The translations under genes and the position numbers were made by a program. From DATFVJ01 sp963851085 (GTDB lineage: Bacteria > Actinomycetota > Actinomycetes > Streptosporangiales > Streptosporangiaceae): 64,000 bases of DNA. Where the stretch lies: contig CAWKNX010000019.1 of NCBI GenBank assembly GCA_963851085.1, positions 124,001 through 188,000 of the forward strand, read 5' to 3'. How positions within the stretch are numbered: position 1 is the stretch's first letter; each line of letters begins with the position of its first letter. The notes below the pieces were generated by a model that was not told where the DNA came from, did not search any database, and was given only the letters and a program-made list of their open reading frames with translations. Shown here piece by piece: positions 1 through 8,923 of this stretch.

Positions 1-327
1 CCAGCCGGTGACGAATCCCGCGAGCTTGCCCAGGGACGCGCGCACGTAGGTGTACGCGACTCCGCTCGCCACGTCATAGCGGCGGGCGAATCTGACCACG
101 ACGAACGCGAGCGAGAACGAGCCGATCATGGCGAGCAGGTACGACAGTGGCACCGCGCCGCCCGCTTCCGAGGCCGCGAACGCGGTCCCGAGTGCCATCG
201 CCATGGTCGGCGCGAGCCCGGCGAGGCTCAGGCCGGATGCCTCGACGGTGCGCAGGTCGGCCCGCCCGATCCGCTCGCCCACGTCCGGCGCGATGGGTGT
301 AGCCACCGCACTCGAGTCCTCGACCAT
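1..327 (-). CDS. APC-family amino-acid permease, N-terminal part (runs off window)
   Basis: Only the first 109 codons are in the window; the frame is open to position 1. The protein starts MVEDSSAVATP, has a short polar N-terminus, then an ASGLSLAGLAPTMAMALGT segment and a second hydrophobic helix around PLSYLLAMIGSFSLAFVVV, ending in YTYVRASLGKLAGFVTGW. The small-residue first helix followed by a Y-x-Y-V-R-x-x-x-G segment is typical of APC-superfamily permeases that import amino acids with protons or sodium. The ATG at 327 is preceded by a strong GGAGGAGGT ribosome site. The substrate cannot be told. A -35-like TTGACA (439-434) and TTAATT (414-409) with a long 19-bp spacer lie upstream. Confidence 0.8.
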   Translation of the reverse strand, partial: MVEDSSAVATPIAPDVGERIGRADLRTVEASGLSLAGLAPTMAMALGTAFAASEAGGAVPLSYLLAMIGSFSLAFVVVRFARRYDVASGVAYTYVRASLGKLAGFVTGW

Positions 328-608
328 GACGGACCTCCTCCCTGCGAGGTTCCGGTGCAAGCTCGGTTCAGGCTCGCCGCGGATGACCGCGGGCAGCTTG
401 GTTGTACGAATTAACCTCCACTTACCACAAGGTTGTCAATAGTACTTACTTTCGGAGAGGTAATCGTTACAATTCGTTAGAACAATCGTTGTGAGCTTGG
501 AGAAAAGGCCTGAAAATCGGTGATTGCTCCGGGCGGCCTACCTGGAGTATGTTAAATGAAACTTACTTTTGCGAACGCCGAGATGGGTTCGAGAGGGGAG
601 CGGTGAGG
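328..608. promoter_or_regulatory. Divergent intergenic region with two matched palindromic operators
   Basis: This A/T-rich gap separates the permease (-) from a decayed oxidoreductase (+). It holds two 11-bp perfect palindromes with the same core, GTAATCGTTAC (460-470) and ACAATCGTTGT (482-492), whose centres are 22 bp apart, about two helical turns. A related half-site, CGTTAG, lies between them. Such spacing suits a dimeric repressor or activator bound twice on one helix face, but no regulator gene is beside it in the window. Confidence 0.5.
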
Positions 609-858
609 ATGATGGCTGCCCTCAGATTCGGGGCCAAGGTCGACAACTACGGACCGGCGATGTGCGTTCGCCGCCGCCGCAGACCGCGACCTGGCGGACT
701 GGCGATGCATCGTCGACGCGCACGACCCGGACCAGATCGCGCCGCCGCTTCCCCGGCTGATCGAATTGGGCGTCACGGACGTTGTCGTGGACCTCGACTA
801 CGACACACCGGACGGGCCACAGCGAGCCTTCAAGGTGCTGCACGACGCAGCAGCCTGA
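609..858 (+). pseudogene. Decayed LLM-class (luciferase-like, F420-type) oxidoreductase, internal deletion
   Basis: The start (ATG 609 or 612) reads MMAALRFGAKVDNYGPAM, like the first beta-strand of luciferase-like flavin/F420 oxidoreductases, which typically begin with a RFG...NYGP segment. About 50 bases later, in another frame, the sequence reads LPRLIELGVTDVVVDLDYDT...GPQRAFKVLHDAAA and stops at 858. This matches the C-terminal end of the same family. Roughly 200 central residues are missing and the two ends are out of frame. I infer one gene that lost its middle; the family assignment of the short ends is moderate. Confidence 0.5.
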
Positions 859-922
859 CCACTCATCGGCCGCATCTGGCCGGTCACGAACGCTCGGAAG
901 GCACCAGCGACATGATGGGCTG

Positions 923-1441
923 ATGACCGTCATCTACATACGGGCCGCGAGAGCTGCCGAACTCGCGCGGCTGCAGACCATCGAGCTGGAATCTGGCCGT
1001 GTCTTCAGTGACGTCGGCATGGCGGACATCGCCAGCAGCCCGCCAATGCCGATCGACGCCCTTTTCGACTATCAGCGGGCCGGGCGCGCCTGGGTCGCGA
1101 CGGCCGGCGACGATCAGCCCGTCGCATTCGTGGTGACCGACCTGATCGACGGATTCGCTCACATCGCGCAGATCAGCGTGCACCCGGGGCACGCACGGCA
1201 GGGCATCGGGGCCGGGTTGCTCGACCACGTCGCCGGCTGGGCAGCCGCCAGCGGCCTCGGTGCGCTGACGCTCACCACGTTCCGCACCGTGCCCTGGAAT
1301 GCGCCCTACTACAGGCGGCTCGGCTTCCGCGAACTAGCGCCCGGAGAGCTCACGCCCGGGCTGGCGGCGGTTGTCGCGGCCGAGACCGCGAGCGGCCTCG
1401 ACACCTCGGCACGCGTATGCATGCGCCGCGAGCTCGGCTGA
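923..1441 (+). CDS. GNAT-family N-acetyltransferase
   Basis: 172 residues. The acetyl-CoA binding core is clear: the strand VAFVVTDLIDGFAHIAQISVHP is followed by the motif-A loop HARQGIGAGLLDHVAGWAAA (Q/R-x-x-G-x-G/A), then the C-terminal strand LTLTTFRTVPWNAPYYRRLGF, which holds the typical N-x-x-x-Y-x-x-x-GF signature. The substrate cannot be deduced; N-acetyl transfer to a small amine or a drug is possible. The ATG at 923 has only a weak upstream AG-rich site, and a nearby ATG at 912 gives a two-codon ORF. It follows the decayed oxidoreductase by 64 bp and is not obviously in an operon. Confidence 0.85.
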   Translation: MTVIYIRAARAAELARLQTIELESGRVFSDVGMADIASSPPMPIDALFDYQRAGRAWVATAGDDQPVAFVVTDLIDGFAHIAQISVHPGHARQGIGAGLLDHVAGWAAASGLGALTLTTFRTVPWNAPYYRRLGFRELAPGELTPGLAAVVAAETASGLDTSARVCMRRELG

Positions 1442-1647
1442 CCAGGCCGCGGCGGGGTAGCGGCGTGGCAGCCGTAGCGGTCGCGAGGCCCACCGCGGCC
1501 CAAGCTGTCTGCGCTCACCCTCGACGACCTCGTGCTGGCGCAGCGAAACGAGGCGGGTAAGCACGTCGGCGTCATCCGGTGGAGGGTGGCACGCTCGATG
1601 CGTGGCCGCAGGTGATGCCGGCACCAGGCAGCACACTCGACGAGCTC

Positions 1648-2682
1648 TCAGCGCGTGAAGTCCACCGCTGTCGTGTTGGCACCGCTCACGACCACGGCCA
1701 CCGTTTCGTCCGGGGCCGGTGTGTACATGCCTGAAATGATCGCGGCGAGCGCGGCGCACCCGCCGGGTTCACCGACCAGTCGCAGCCGGTCCCACAGCAG
1801 TTGCTGGGCATGCAGGATCGCATCGTCGCTGACAAGCAGCACCTCGTGCACGTACTTGGCGATCACAGGGAAAGTGAGCTCGCCGACACGCCGCGGCGCG
1901 AGCGAATCGACCGCAACGCTGCCTGCCACCGTGTCGACGGGGTGACCGGCCCGCAGCGCGCTTGTCAGCGTCGGTGCACCTTCGGGTTCGACCCCCACGA
2001 CACGCACCCGCCCGCCGCAGGCTGCCGCCACGCCCGCGAGCAGGCCGCCGCCGCCGACGCTGGCGATGACCGTGTCGACGGATGTGCCCGTATCCACATC
2101 CGCCGTCTGCCGCTCAAGCTCGATCGCCAGCGAGCCCGCGCCCAGCATCGTCTCGATCTGGTCGTAGGCGTGCACGGGCATCGCACCCGAGGCCGCGACC
2201 CACGCCTGGCTCGCCTCGAGAGCGTCGGCGTAGGTGTCGCCCGATACGACCAGATCGGCGCCATAGCCACGGATCCGGTCGATCTTGGCGGGGGACGAGA
2301 CTTTCGGGACGAAGATCCGGGCGGCTATGCCGAGCGTCATGGCGGCGTAGGCGACGGCAGCGCCGTGGTTGCCGCCCGACGCCGCCACGACCCCCGCCGC
2401 CGGGACATCGCGAAGCAGCAGGTTAGCGAAGGCGCCGCGGGCCTTGAAGGATCCACTGTGCTGCAGGTGTTCGAGTTTCAGCACGAGCGGGCCTGGTTCG
2501 AGCCCGAAGTCGGCCCTGTCGACCCTGACGACCGGGGTGCGGCGCACGTACGGGCCGATCAGCGGCTCGACTGCGGCAATCGCCGCCCTGGTCACCTCGC
2601 CGGTAACGCCCCGGGCGCCGTCGCACCCAGGCGCACCGTCCTCGATCGCCCCGCTCTCGAAGGCACTGCGTTCTGTGGTCAC
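1648..2682 (-). CDS. PLP-dependent threonine/serine dehydratase-type ammonia-lyase
   Basis: 344 residues, the size of short (regulatory-domain-free) threonine/serine dehydratases and hydroxyaspartate ammonia-lyases of fold type II. The PLP Schiff-base lysine lies in SGSFKARGAF (Lys80), the cofactor phosphate cradle is SVGGGGLLAG, and ASGGNHGAAVAYAA is the substrate-loop motif. The end VVVSGANTT is typical. It would deaminate a hydroxy amino acid to a 2-oxo acid and ammonia. No C-terminal ACT domain is present, so feedback control by isoleucine is unlikely. The biosynthetic ilvA is usually longer; this is more likely catabolic or a detoxifying enzyme (inference). Confidence 0.85.
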   Translation of the reverse strand: MTTERSAFESGAIEDGAPGCDGARGVTGEVTRAAIAAVEPLIGPYVRRTPVVRVDRADFGLEPGPLVLKLEHLQHSGSFKARGAFANLLLRDVPAAGVVAASGGNHGAAVAYAAMTLGIAARIFVPKVSSPAKIDRIRGYGADLVVSGDTYADALEASQAWVAASGAMPVHAYDQIETMLGAGSLAIELERQTADVDTGTSVDTVIASVGGGGLLAGVAAACGGRVRVVGVEPEGAPTLTSALRAGHPVDTVAGSVAVDSLAPRRVGELTFPVIAKYVHEVLLVSDDAILHAQQLLWDRLRLVGEPGGCAALAAIISGMYTPAPDETVAVVVSGANTTAVDFTR

Positions 2683-2770
2683 CGGGTGCTCCTCGCGATA
2701 CTCGCCGGCCAGCGCGACGATGACACACTATGGCCCGCGAGTCAGATCGCCCGACGGTAGCCTCCAGACC

Positions 2771-3229
2771 GTGACCGCCGATGAAGGCCCGCCGCCGCGG
2801 GACCGGATCCCGCCCAGCGAGATCGATATCGACGCGGGCATGGTCCGCGAACTGCTCAAGTCGCAGCATCCCGATCTGGCCAGGGGCAAACTCACATCGG
2901 TGCTCGACTGGGGCGACATGACAGTAGGCGACCCCGCAACCGATCTGGCCGCGGCGTGGATGCTGTTCCCCACAGACGCAGATGGCGCAGTCTGGAGCGC
3001 CTGCGGCGAGGTGACGCCGCATACCCTGACGCGAGCCGCGGGCTGGGCGGTGTACTTCGGCGTCACGGTGCTTGACTCCTGGCTCCCCGGGGATCCGCTC
3101 TTCCGCCCGGTGCGCCTGCCGCACCCTGGAGCGGGCCTGCGCCGGCTGACGGCAGCCGCGTGCCCACGGACCGGGCGACCCCCGGGATTCCCCGCACCAA
3201 AGGCCCGCCGCATGCGCGGCAGCCGTTAG
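2771..3229 (+). pseudogene. Decayed aminoglycoside/macrolide-type phosphotransferase (APH), internal deletion
   Basis: Starting at GTG 2771, the N-terminal piece ...IDAGMVRELLKSQHPDLA resembles the first helix of APH-family antibiotic kinases. It runs in frame straight into GKLTSVLDWGDMTVGDPATD, the family's C-terminal metal-binding D-W/F-G-D motif, followed by LAAAWMLFP and a helix GWAVYFGVTVLDSW. The roughly 150-200 residues between, including the nucleotide-binding lobe and the HGD catalytic loop, are absent. The frame stays open to 3229, ending over a CATGCGCGGCAGCCGTTA repeat motif and overlapping the 3' end of the histidine kinase gene by 4 bp. It cannot be an active kinase. Confidence 0.6.
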
Positions 3230-4755
3230 GGATCAGGGTTGTCGATGCCGGCCGGTGGCTGGGCTTCCTGGGCTGGCCCTGGCTGATCAGCCGCGGGCGC
3301 GCGCCAGACGAGCTTGGTGCCACTTGGCCGCGCCGACGTGACCAGCAGGTCACCGCCGAGGGCACGGGCCCGCTGCGTCATGTTGCGTATGCCATGACCC
3401 GCACCGGACATCTCGGTGAGACCCACCCCGTTGTCCGCGACTATCAGCGTCACCTCGTCGCCAACGTCGACGGTCACGTCCACCTCGCTGGCCTTCGCGT
3501 GGCGGATGACGTTGCTCAGCGCCTCTCTGAGCACCGTGAGCAACTGCTCGTACGCGGGTGCTGTCGTGTCCACCCGGCCGTGGAACGTCACCCGGGGCAG
3601 GAAGCCGAGCATTTCCCCGGCCTCGGCCGCGAGGGCGTGCACCTCGCTTACCGGGCTCCCCTTGCGTGGCGGCTGGAGGTCGTAGATGGTGGCACGTACG
3701 TCCGCGATGGTGTCGTCGATATCGCCGACCGCACGGCCGAGGCGATCCTCCACATGTTCGCCAGAAAGGCGCTGCGCCGCCTGCACGTTGAGCCCGATCG
3801 CGAAGAGTTGCTGGATGACCCGGTCATGCAGGTCCCGGGCGATGCGATCCTGGTCGGCAAGCACCGCGAGCCGCTGGGCGTCGGCACGTGCGTCGCCGTA
3901 GGCAAGTGCCACCGCCGCGGACTCCGCGAACATCGCGACAACCTGCAACTCATCGTCACTGAAGGCAGCGGCGGCTACGGGCCTGGCCACGACGAGCATC
4001 GCGAAGCTGCGGTCTGCCGAGGTCATCGGGACCATGAGCGTCGGGCCGAGGTTGATCCCTGTGACGTCGGGGGAAACGGCGGTATGGGCGGAAAGGTCAG
4101 CTATATGAACAGGCCGTCCGGCTTCCATGATCTGCCCGGCCAGCGTCCCCGGCCGGTACTCCGCACCCACGTAGTGGGCGACACCTGGGCCGTTCGCAGC
4201 CGCGACGACCACAGAACCAGGTTTCTGCCCGACGGTCAGGACCCCGCTGTGGCTGGCATCCACCATCTGACGTGCATGTCTGGCCACGATCGCCATGATC
4301 TTGCCTGGCGCCTCGCCAGCGAGCAGTGCACGGCTCAGCTCGTTGATGGCGCGCAGCCGCTGCTCGGCCCACCAGCGCGGGGTGATGTCATGGAACAGGG
4401 TGCATGTCCGCACGTTGCCAGCCGCGTCTGTGAAGACCGCCGACGACAGGTCCACCACGAACCGGGTTCCGTCTGCGCGCCGCATCGAAAGCTCGGCCCG
4501 GACACTCCCGTCCTTGTCCCTGGCGGCCGCGGCCGCCCGCCATCGGGGATCGGCCGGATCGGCGATGCCCTCCCAGCCCCGGGCGCAGATCTCTTCCTCG
4601 CTCATCCGCAGCATCCTGCACGCGGCAGGGTTGGCCGCGAGGATCCGGCCGTCGGGTTCGGTGAACATGACCCCGTCCAGCGCATGCGCATACATGGCCT
4701 CATATGCCGCGGAATCTAGCCTGACGGCCTTAGCGCGGGCCGACTCCATCTTCAC
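3226..4755 (-). CDS. Orphan sensor histidine kinase (PAS-GAF-HisKA_3-HATPase)
   Basis: 509 residues, no membrane segment, so cytoplasmic. A PAS domain (about 15-130: GVMFTEPDGRILAANPAACRML) leads into a GAF domain (about 150-290). A NarL-type dimerisation/phosphoacceptor helix DRIARDLHDRVIQQLFAIGL follows, with the phosphorylated His in LHDR, and then a GHKL ATPase domain with the N-box REALSNVIRHAKA and G-boxes VADNGVGLTE and GHGIRNM. It would sense a soluble or redox/light signal and phosphorylate a NarL-type regulator. No intact response regulator is beside it; only C-terminal remnants of such regulators occur elsewhere in the window (11,511 and 35,403). The alternative ATG is two codons downstream (4749). 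Confidence 0.9.
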   Translation of the reverse strand: MKMESARAKAVRLDSAAYEAMYAHALDGVMFTEPDGRILAANPAACRMLRMSEEEICARGWEGIADPADPRWRAAAAARDKDGSVRAELSMRRADGTRFVVDLSSAVFTDAAGNVRTCTLFHDITPRWWAEQRLRAINELSRALLAGEAPGKIMAIVARHARQMVDASHSGVLTVGQKPGSVVVAAANGPGVAHYVGAEYRPGTLAGQIMEAGRPVHIADLSAHTAVSPDVTGINLGPTLMVPMTSADRSFAMLVVARPVAAAAFSDDELQVVAMFAESAAVALAYGDARADAQRLAVLADQDRIARDLHDRVIQQLFAIGLNVQAAQRLSGEHVEDRLGRAVGDIDDTIADVRATIYDLQPPRKGSPVSEVHALAAEAGEMLGFLPRVTFHGRVDTTAPAYEQLLTVLREALSNVIRHAKASEVDVTVDVGDEVTLIVADNGVGLTEMSGAGHGIRNMTQRARALGGDLLVTSARPSGTKLVWRAPAADQPGPAQEAQPPAGIDNPDP

Positions 4756-5021
4756 CCCCCGGTAACGAACCCTGAGCGCACAACGCGGTCAAACGTACGG
4801 TGTACAAACGGACAATAGTGACAGTACAGGCCTGAGCGGCTGGCAACCCGGCTTCCCGGTTACCACCTCCCGGCCAGCACCCGTCCGTGGATTCCGGCCG
4901 GGCAAGCCCGGCCATGGCCCGCGGCGGCCGCCCGGCACCCGCACCCACCCGCCGTGAACCGGTTCGCGGTCGCGTCACGTAGCGCCAGCCCAGGGTTACG
5001 ACTCGCAGCCGGGATCCTCGG

Positions 5022-7469
5022 TTACCCGGCCACGGCCTCGACGTGTACGACGGCGCCCTCGGGGGCCACTGGCACCACCGTGCCATCGACACACTGTCCG
5101 TCGATAACGAGGCGGTGGACGCGTCCGGCGGACCCGGCGGGCTTGCGCACGCTGATCTTGTAGGTCGCGCCACGGAATCGCCGGGTGGCGGTGAAGCCAG
5201 GCCAGGCCGTGGGCAGGACCGGGTCGATACGCAGCCCGTCGAACTCGGCCCGGATGCCGAGGATCCATTGGCTTATCGCGACGAAGTTCCAGGCCGCGGT
5301 CCCGGTCAGCCACGAGTTCTTTGCCTCGCCATGGGTCGGCGCGTCCCTGCCCGCGATCATCTGCGCGTACACGTACGGCTCGCAGCGATGGATCTCGCTG
5401 ATCTCCTCGCGAGCCGAGGGGTTGATCCGCTTGTAGTAGCCGAACGCGGCATCTCCGTTGCTCACCATCGCCTCGGCGATCATGACCCACGGATTGGTGT
5501 GGCAGAAGACGCCCGCGTTCTCCTTGTAGCCGGGCGGGTAGGACGAGATCTCGCCGAGTTCCACGCGGTAGGCCGAGTAGGCGGGCTGCAGCAGCACGAT
5601 GCCGTGGCTGGTCGCCAGGCGGTCCCGGACACTGTCGAGCGCGGTGGTCGCCATGCCGTTCTGGACGCCGATGCCGCTCAGCACGCACATGCCCTGCGGC
5701 TCGACGAAGATCTGGCCCTCGTCGTTCTCGCTCGAGCCGACCACGTCGCCGAAGTAGCCGTACGCGCGCCTGAACCAGGCGCCGTCCCACGCATGCTCCA
5801 CGATCGTGCCCGCCATCTTCTCCGCCGCTGCCTGGTAACCTGCGACGTCGTCGGGCAGGCCACGCAGGTCGGCGATCCCGGCGAGTTCCTTGGCGGCGAG
5901 TACGAACAGCCCGGCGATGAATACCGATTCAGCCGCACCGCCGTCCTTGTTCGCCGTCGTCTGGAACGGCTCGCCCGGAGTCTCGGAGAAGCAATTGAGG
6001 TTCAGGCAGTCGTTCCAGTCAGCCCGCCCGATGAGCGGCAGGCCATGCGGCCCGAGGCGGTCGATGGTGTAGCGCGCCGAGCGTTCCAGGTGCTCGTAGA
6101 GTGACGTGGCGCTGCCCGGGACGTTGTCGTATGGCACCGGTTCGTCGAGGATCGAGGTATCGCCCGTCTCCTTGAGGTAGGCCGCGACGCCGAGGATGAG
6201 CCATAGCGGATCATCGTTGAAGCCCGCTCCGATGGCGTCGTTACCGCGCTTGGTGAGCGGCTGGTACTGGTGGTAGGCGCCGCCGGTGGCAAGCTGCGTG
6301 GCGGCGATGTCCAGGATCCTGCTGCGTGCGCGCTGCGGGACCATGTGCACGAATCCGAGCACGTCCTGGTTGGAGTCGCGGAATCCCATCCCGCGGCCGA
6401 TCCCCGACTCGAACAGCGAGACCGACCGGCTCATGTTGAACGTCACCATGTTCTGGTAGGGATTCCAGACGTTGACCATGCGGTTCGTGTCACTGTCAGG
6501 CGTGTCGACCTGCAAGGTCGACAGCACCGACGCCCACGACTCGCGGAGTCCGTCGAAACTCTCCGCGACCGTGGCCGGCCGCAGCCAGCGGTCGATGACC
6601 GGGCGCACAAGCTTCTTGTTGACCGTACTGGAGCCTGGCGGGTCGAACTTCTCGTCGTGTGGGTTCTCCCAGTAGCCAAGGAGGAAAACGATCTCCCGCG
6701 TCTCGCCTGGCGCGAGCGCCAGCTTCACGTGGTGGCTGCCCATGGGCGCCCACCCGTGCGCGACCGAATTGAACGACTCACCGCGCTCCACCGCGGCGGG
6801 CCTGTCCCAGCCGCGGTAGGCACCGAGGAATGTGTCGCGCTGTGTGTCGAATCCGGCGAGCGGCTCGGAACAGGCGAAGTATGCGAAATGGTCGCGGCGC
6901 TCACGATATTCCGTCTTGTGGTAAATGACACCGCCGACAACTTCGACTTCGCCGGTCGAGTAGTTGCGCTGGAAGTTTGTCGCATCGTCCTGCGCGTCCC
7001 ACAGGCAGAACTCGATCGACGAGAACGCCGACAGCTCGAGCGGGGCGTCGCGCTCGTTCCTGACGCGCAGCCGCCAGACCTCGAGCGTTTCACCTGGCGG
7101 TACGAAATACAGGGTCTCGGCGTGTATCCCCTCGTAGGACGACTCTATGTTGGTGTAGGACAGCCCGTGCCTGCATTCATAGCGGTCGAGCGACCGCTGG
7201 GTAGGCTGCCAGGAAGGCGACCAGTATTCGCCGGAACCGTTGTCACGCAGGTATATGTAACGGCCGCCGGAATCAAGTGGGACATTATTATAGCGGTAGC
7301 GTGTTATCCGCCGCAGCCGGGCGTCGCGATAGGACGAATATCCGCCTGCCGTATTCGAAATGATGCCGACATATGCGTCCATTCCCAGATAGTTGATCCA
7401 GGGCAGCGGCGTATCCGGACGTCCGATCACATATTCACGGCGATCGTCGTCGAAGTACCCGTAGCGCAC
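5022..7469 (-). CDS. GH94 glycoside phosphorylase (cellobiose / N,N'-diacetylchitobiose type)
   Basis: 815 residues, the usual size of GH94 phosphorylases. They break a beta-1,4 disaccharide with phosphate to sugar-1-phosphate plus free sugar in the cytoplasm. The N-terminus (RYGYFDDDRREYVIGRPDTP) and the motif GRADWNDCLNLNCFSETPGE are those of cellobiose and chitobiose phosphorylases; the general acid should be the Asp of WND, at about residue 487. FESGIGRGMGFRDSNQD and PPGYKENAGVFCHTNPW are further GH94 signatures. Sequence alone does not separate the two substrates. GTG 7469 is chosen because AAGGGGGAAC precedes it and the conserved N-terminus begins there. A LacI-type palindrome sits 49 bp upstream, so induction by a sugar is likely. 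Confidence 0.88.
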   Translation of the reverse strand: MRYGYFDDDRREYVIGRPDTPLPWINYLGMDAYVGIISNTAGGYSSYRDARLRRITRYRYNNVPLDSGGRYIYLRDNGSGEYWSPSWQPTQRSLDRYECRHGLSYTNIESSYEGIHAETLYFVPPGETLEVWRLRVRNERDAPLELSAFSSIEFCLWDAQDDATNFQRNYSTGEVEVVGGVIYHKTEYRERRDHFAYFACSEPLAGFDTQRDTFLGAYRGWDRPAAVERGESFNSVAHGWAPMGSHHVKLALAPGETREIVFLLGYWENPHDEKFDPPGSSTVNKKLVRPVIDRWLRPATVAESFDGLRESWASVLSTLQVDTPDSDTNRMVNVWNPYQNMVTFNMSRSVSLFESGIGRGMGFRDSNQDVLGFVHMVPQRARSRILDIAATQLATGGAYHQYQPLTKRGNDAIGAGFNDDPLWLILGVAAYLKETGDTSILDEPVPYDNVPGSATSLYEHLERSARYTIDRLGPHGLPLIGRADWNDCLNLNCFSETPGEPFQTTANKDGGAAESVFIAGLFVLAAKELAGIADLRGLPDDVAGYQAAAEKMAGTIVEHAWDGAWFRRAYGYFGDVVGSSENDEGQIFVEPQGMCVLSGIGVQNGMATTALDSVRDRLATSHGIVLLQPAYSAYRVELGEISSYPPGYKENAGVFCHTNPWVMIAEAMVSNGDAAFGYYKRINPSAREEISEIHRCEPYVYAQMIAGRDAPTHGEAKNSWLTGTAAWNFVAISQWILGIRAEFDGLRIDPVLPTAWPGFTATRRFRGATYKISVRKPAGSAGRVHRLVIDGQCVDGTVVPVAPEGAVVHVEAVAG

Positions 7470-7517
7470 TGTTCCCCCTTGTGGACTGCCTGACTGGGCA
7501 GGGTATGTGGGCGATCG

Positions 7518-7536
7518 TTGGGAGAGCGCTCTCAAA
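7518..7536. promoter_or_regulatory. LacI/CebR-like operator upstream of the GH94 gene
   Basis: TTGGGAGAGCGCTCTCAAA has a perfect 12-bp palindromic core, GAGAGCGCTCTC (7522-7533). It resembles the operators of actinobacterial LacI-family sugar repressors such as CebR (known consensus TGGGAGCGCTCCCA), with two extra central bases. It sits 49 bp upstream of the phosphorylase start, where a repressor would block transcription. No LacI-family gene lies in the window, so the regulator would act in trans. Confidence 0.6.
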
Positions 7537-7867
7537 GTGACAAGGCGGCACAACCCGGCGCAACGGTGGGTGGCACCTGTGGCACGCGGCAGCCGGCGCC
7601 GCGCGGCCCGACCCGGCACGCCCGGTCCGGCATCGTCGCTGGCCAGCACGTGCCATCGCGCGGTCGCCGAACCAACGGACGCGGTCGCGGCCGTGCCCAG
7701 ATTCCGGCGAACGGTACGAAAAGGGAGTGTAAATTCCATGCCTGTGGCAGGAGCTGAACGTGCTCGCATACCGCCCAGAGATACCTTTGGCAACATACGT
7801 AACACCCGAGTTACCGGCGCCGCCGCCGCGAGGTAAGGCGCACGTGACGGAAAAGGCTTTCAACGGC
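7537..7867. other. Gene-free stretch between GH94 phosphorylase and EamA gene
   Basis: About 330 bp upstream of the phosphorylase operator and downstream of the EamA stop. Open frames here have no recognisable motif. Upstream promoter elements of the phosphorylase should lie near the operator. I see no RNA gene or clear terminator. Confidence 0.4.
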
Positions 7868-8836
7868 TCAGGCGTCGGCGTCGCAGGAAGGCACCGGCAC
7901 CACGACGGGAGCGGCGGGTTCCCCGGGCCTTTTCCGCACCATTTCCATCGACTGCTCCGGTTGTTGTTCCGCAGCGGCCCGCGCGCGGCCGGAGCGCGTC
8001 GCGAAGAAGGATCCCGCGATAATCAGCACGAACGATGCCGCGATCGCCGGGGTCAGGCGCTCACCGAGGATGGCCACCCCGAGGCCGACCGCGACCGCGG
8101 GGTTGACGTAAGTGATCACGGTCGCCCTGGCCGGGCCCACCTCCGCGATGAGCGCGAAGAACAGCATGAAGGCGGCGCCCGTGCACACCACGCCGAGTGC
8201 CACGATGGACGCGATCACGTTGCCGTGCGGCATCGCGTGCGGCCAGGTCAAAACGGCAAACGGCGCGTAGACCAGGGTGGCGAACGACAGGCACACGGCG
8301 TTCACACCAAGGCTGGGAGCCTCGCTCAGCTTGCGGCTGGCGATCAGCGGCCCTATCGAGTAACCGAGCGCGGTCAGCAGCACCTCCGTCACCGCCCAGG
8401 CGTCACCGCCGCGCGCTGTGGGCCCCGCGAGCAGCACCACACCGCCGAGGCCGAGCGCCAGGCCCGCCCACCGGACCGCGGTAAGCCGGTCGTTGTCACT
8501 GGTCAGGCGCGCGAGCACGGCTCCCATGATCGGCACGGACGCGATGAGCGTGCCGGTGAGCGAACTCGGCAACCGCCGCTCAGCGTCAGACAGCAGAACC
8601 CACGGCAGGATGACCTCGACCATGGCGAACACCACCAGCCAGCGCCAGTGCGCGCGCATCGCGCCAACCTCGCGGCGGCGCAGCGCCAGGGGCAGCAGCA
8701 TGAGCGCGCCTATCCCGGTCCGCGCGAAGACGAGAACCGGCACAGAAACCCCGCTGTCGGCGACTTTGATCAGCAGGTAGGGGATACCCCAGATCACGCT
8801 CATCACCGTGAAGAGCACCCAGCCACGGCGGGTCAC
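7868..8836 (-). CDS. EamA/DMT-family transporter
   Basis: 322 residues with ten predicted hydrophobic helices in two EamA repeats. The first begins GWVLFTVMSVIWGIPYLLIK; the second covers VTEVLLTALGYSIGPLIASRK to NPAVAVGLGVAILGERLTPAI, with the family's typical Y-x-NP...LGE segment. Members of the drug/metabolite transporter superfamily usually export amino acids or related metabolites. The C-terminal 40 residues are polar and probably cytoplasmic. It lies 87 bp downstream of an AraC-type regulator on the same strand, a common pairing in which the regulator controls the exporter (inference). The substrate is unknown. Confidence 0.88.
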   Translation of the reverse strand: MTRRGWVLFTVMSVIWGIPYLLIKVADSGVSVPVLVFARTGIGALMLLPLALRRREVGAMRAHWRWLVVFAMVEVILPWVLLSDAERRLPSSLTGTLIASVPIMGAVLARLTSDNDRLTAVRWAGLALGLGGVVLLAGPTARGGDAWAVTEVLLTALGYSIGPLIASRKLSEAPSLGVNAVCLSFATLVYAPFAVLTWPHAMPHGNVIASIVALGVVCTGAAFMLFFALIAEVGPARATVITYVNPAVAVGLGVAILGERLTPAIAASFVLIIAGSFFATRSGRARAAAEQQPEQSMEMVRKRPGEPAAPVVVPVPSCDADA

Positions 8837-8923
8837 CGCACCGCTCCTTCCATGCGCTCCTGTGCGGCCACCGATGGCGGGCCGCGCACCGCGACCGCAC
8901 GGCGAGCGCAGGCCACTGGTCAG

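Noticed and set aside
3160..4719. Plus-strand open frame opposite the histidine kinase
   Set aside because: The minus strand carries the PAS, GAF and kinase motifs; the plus frame has none.
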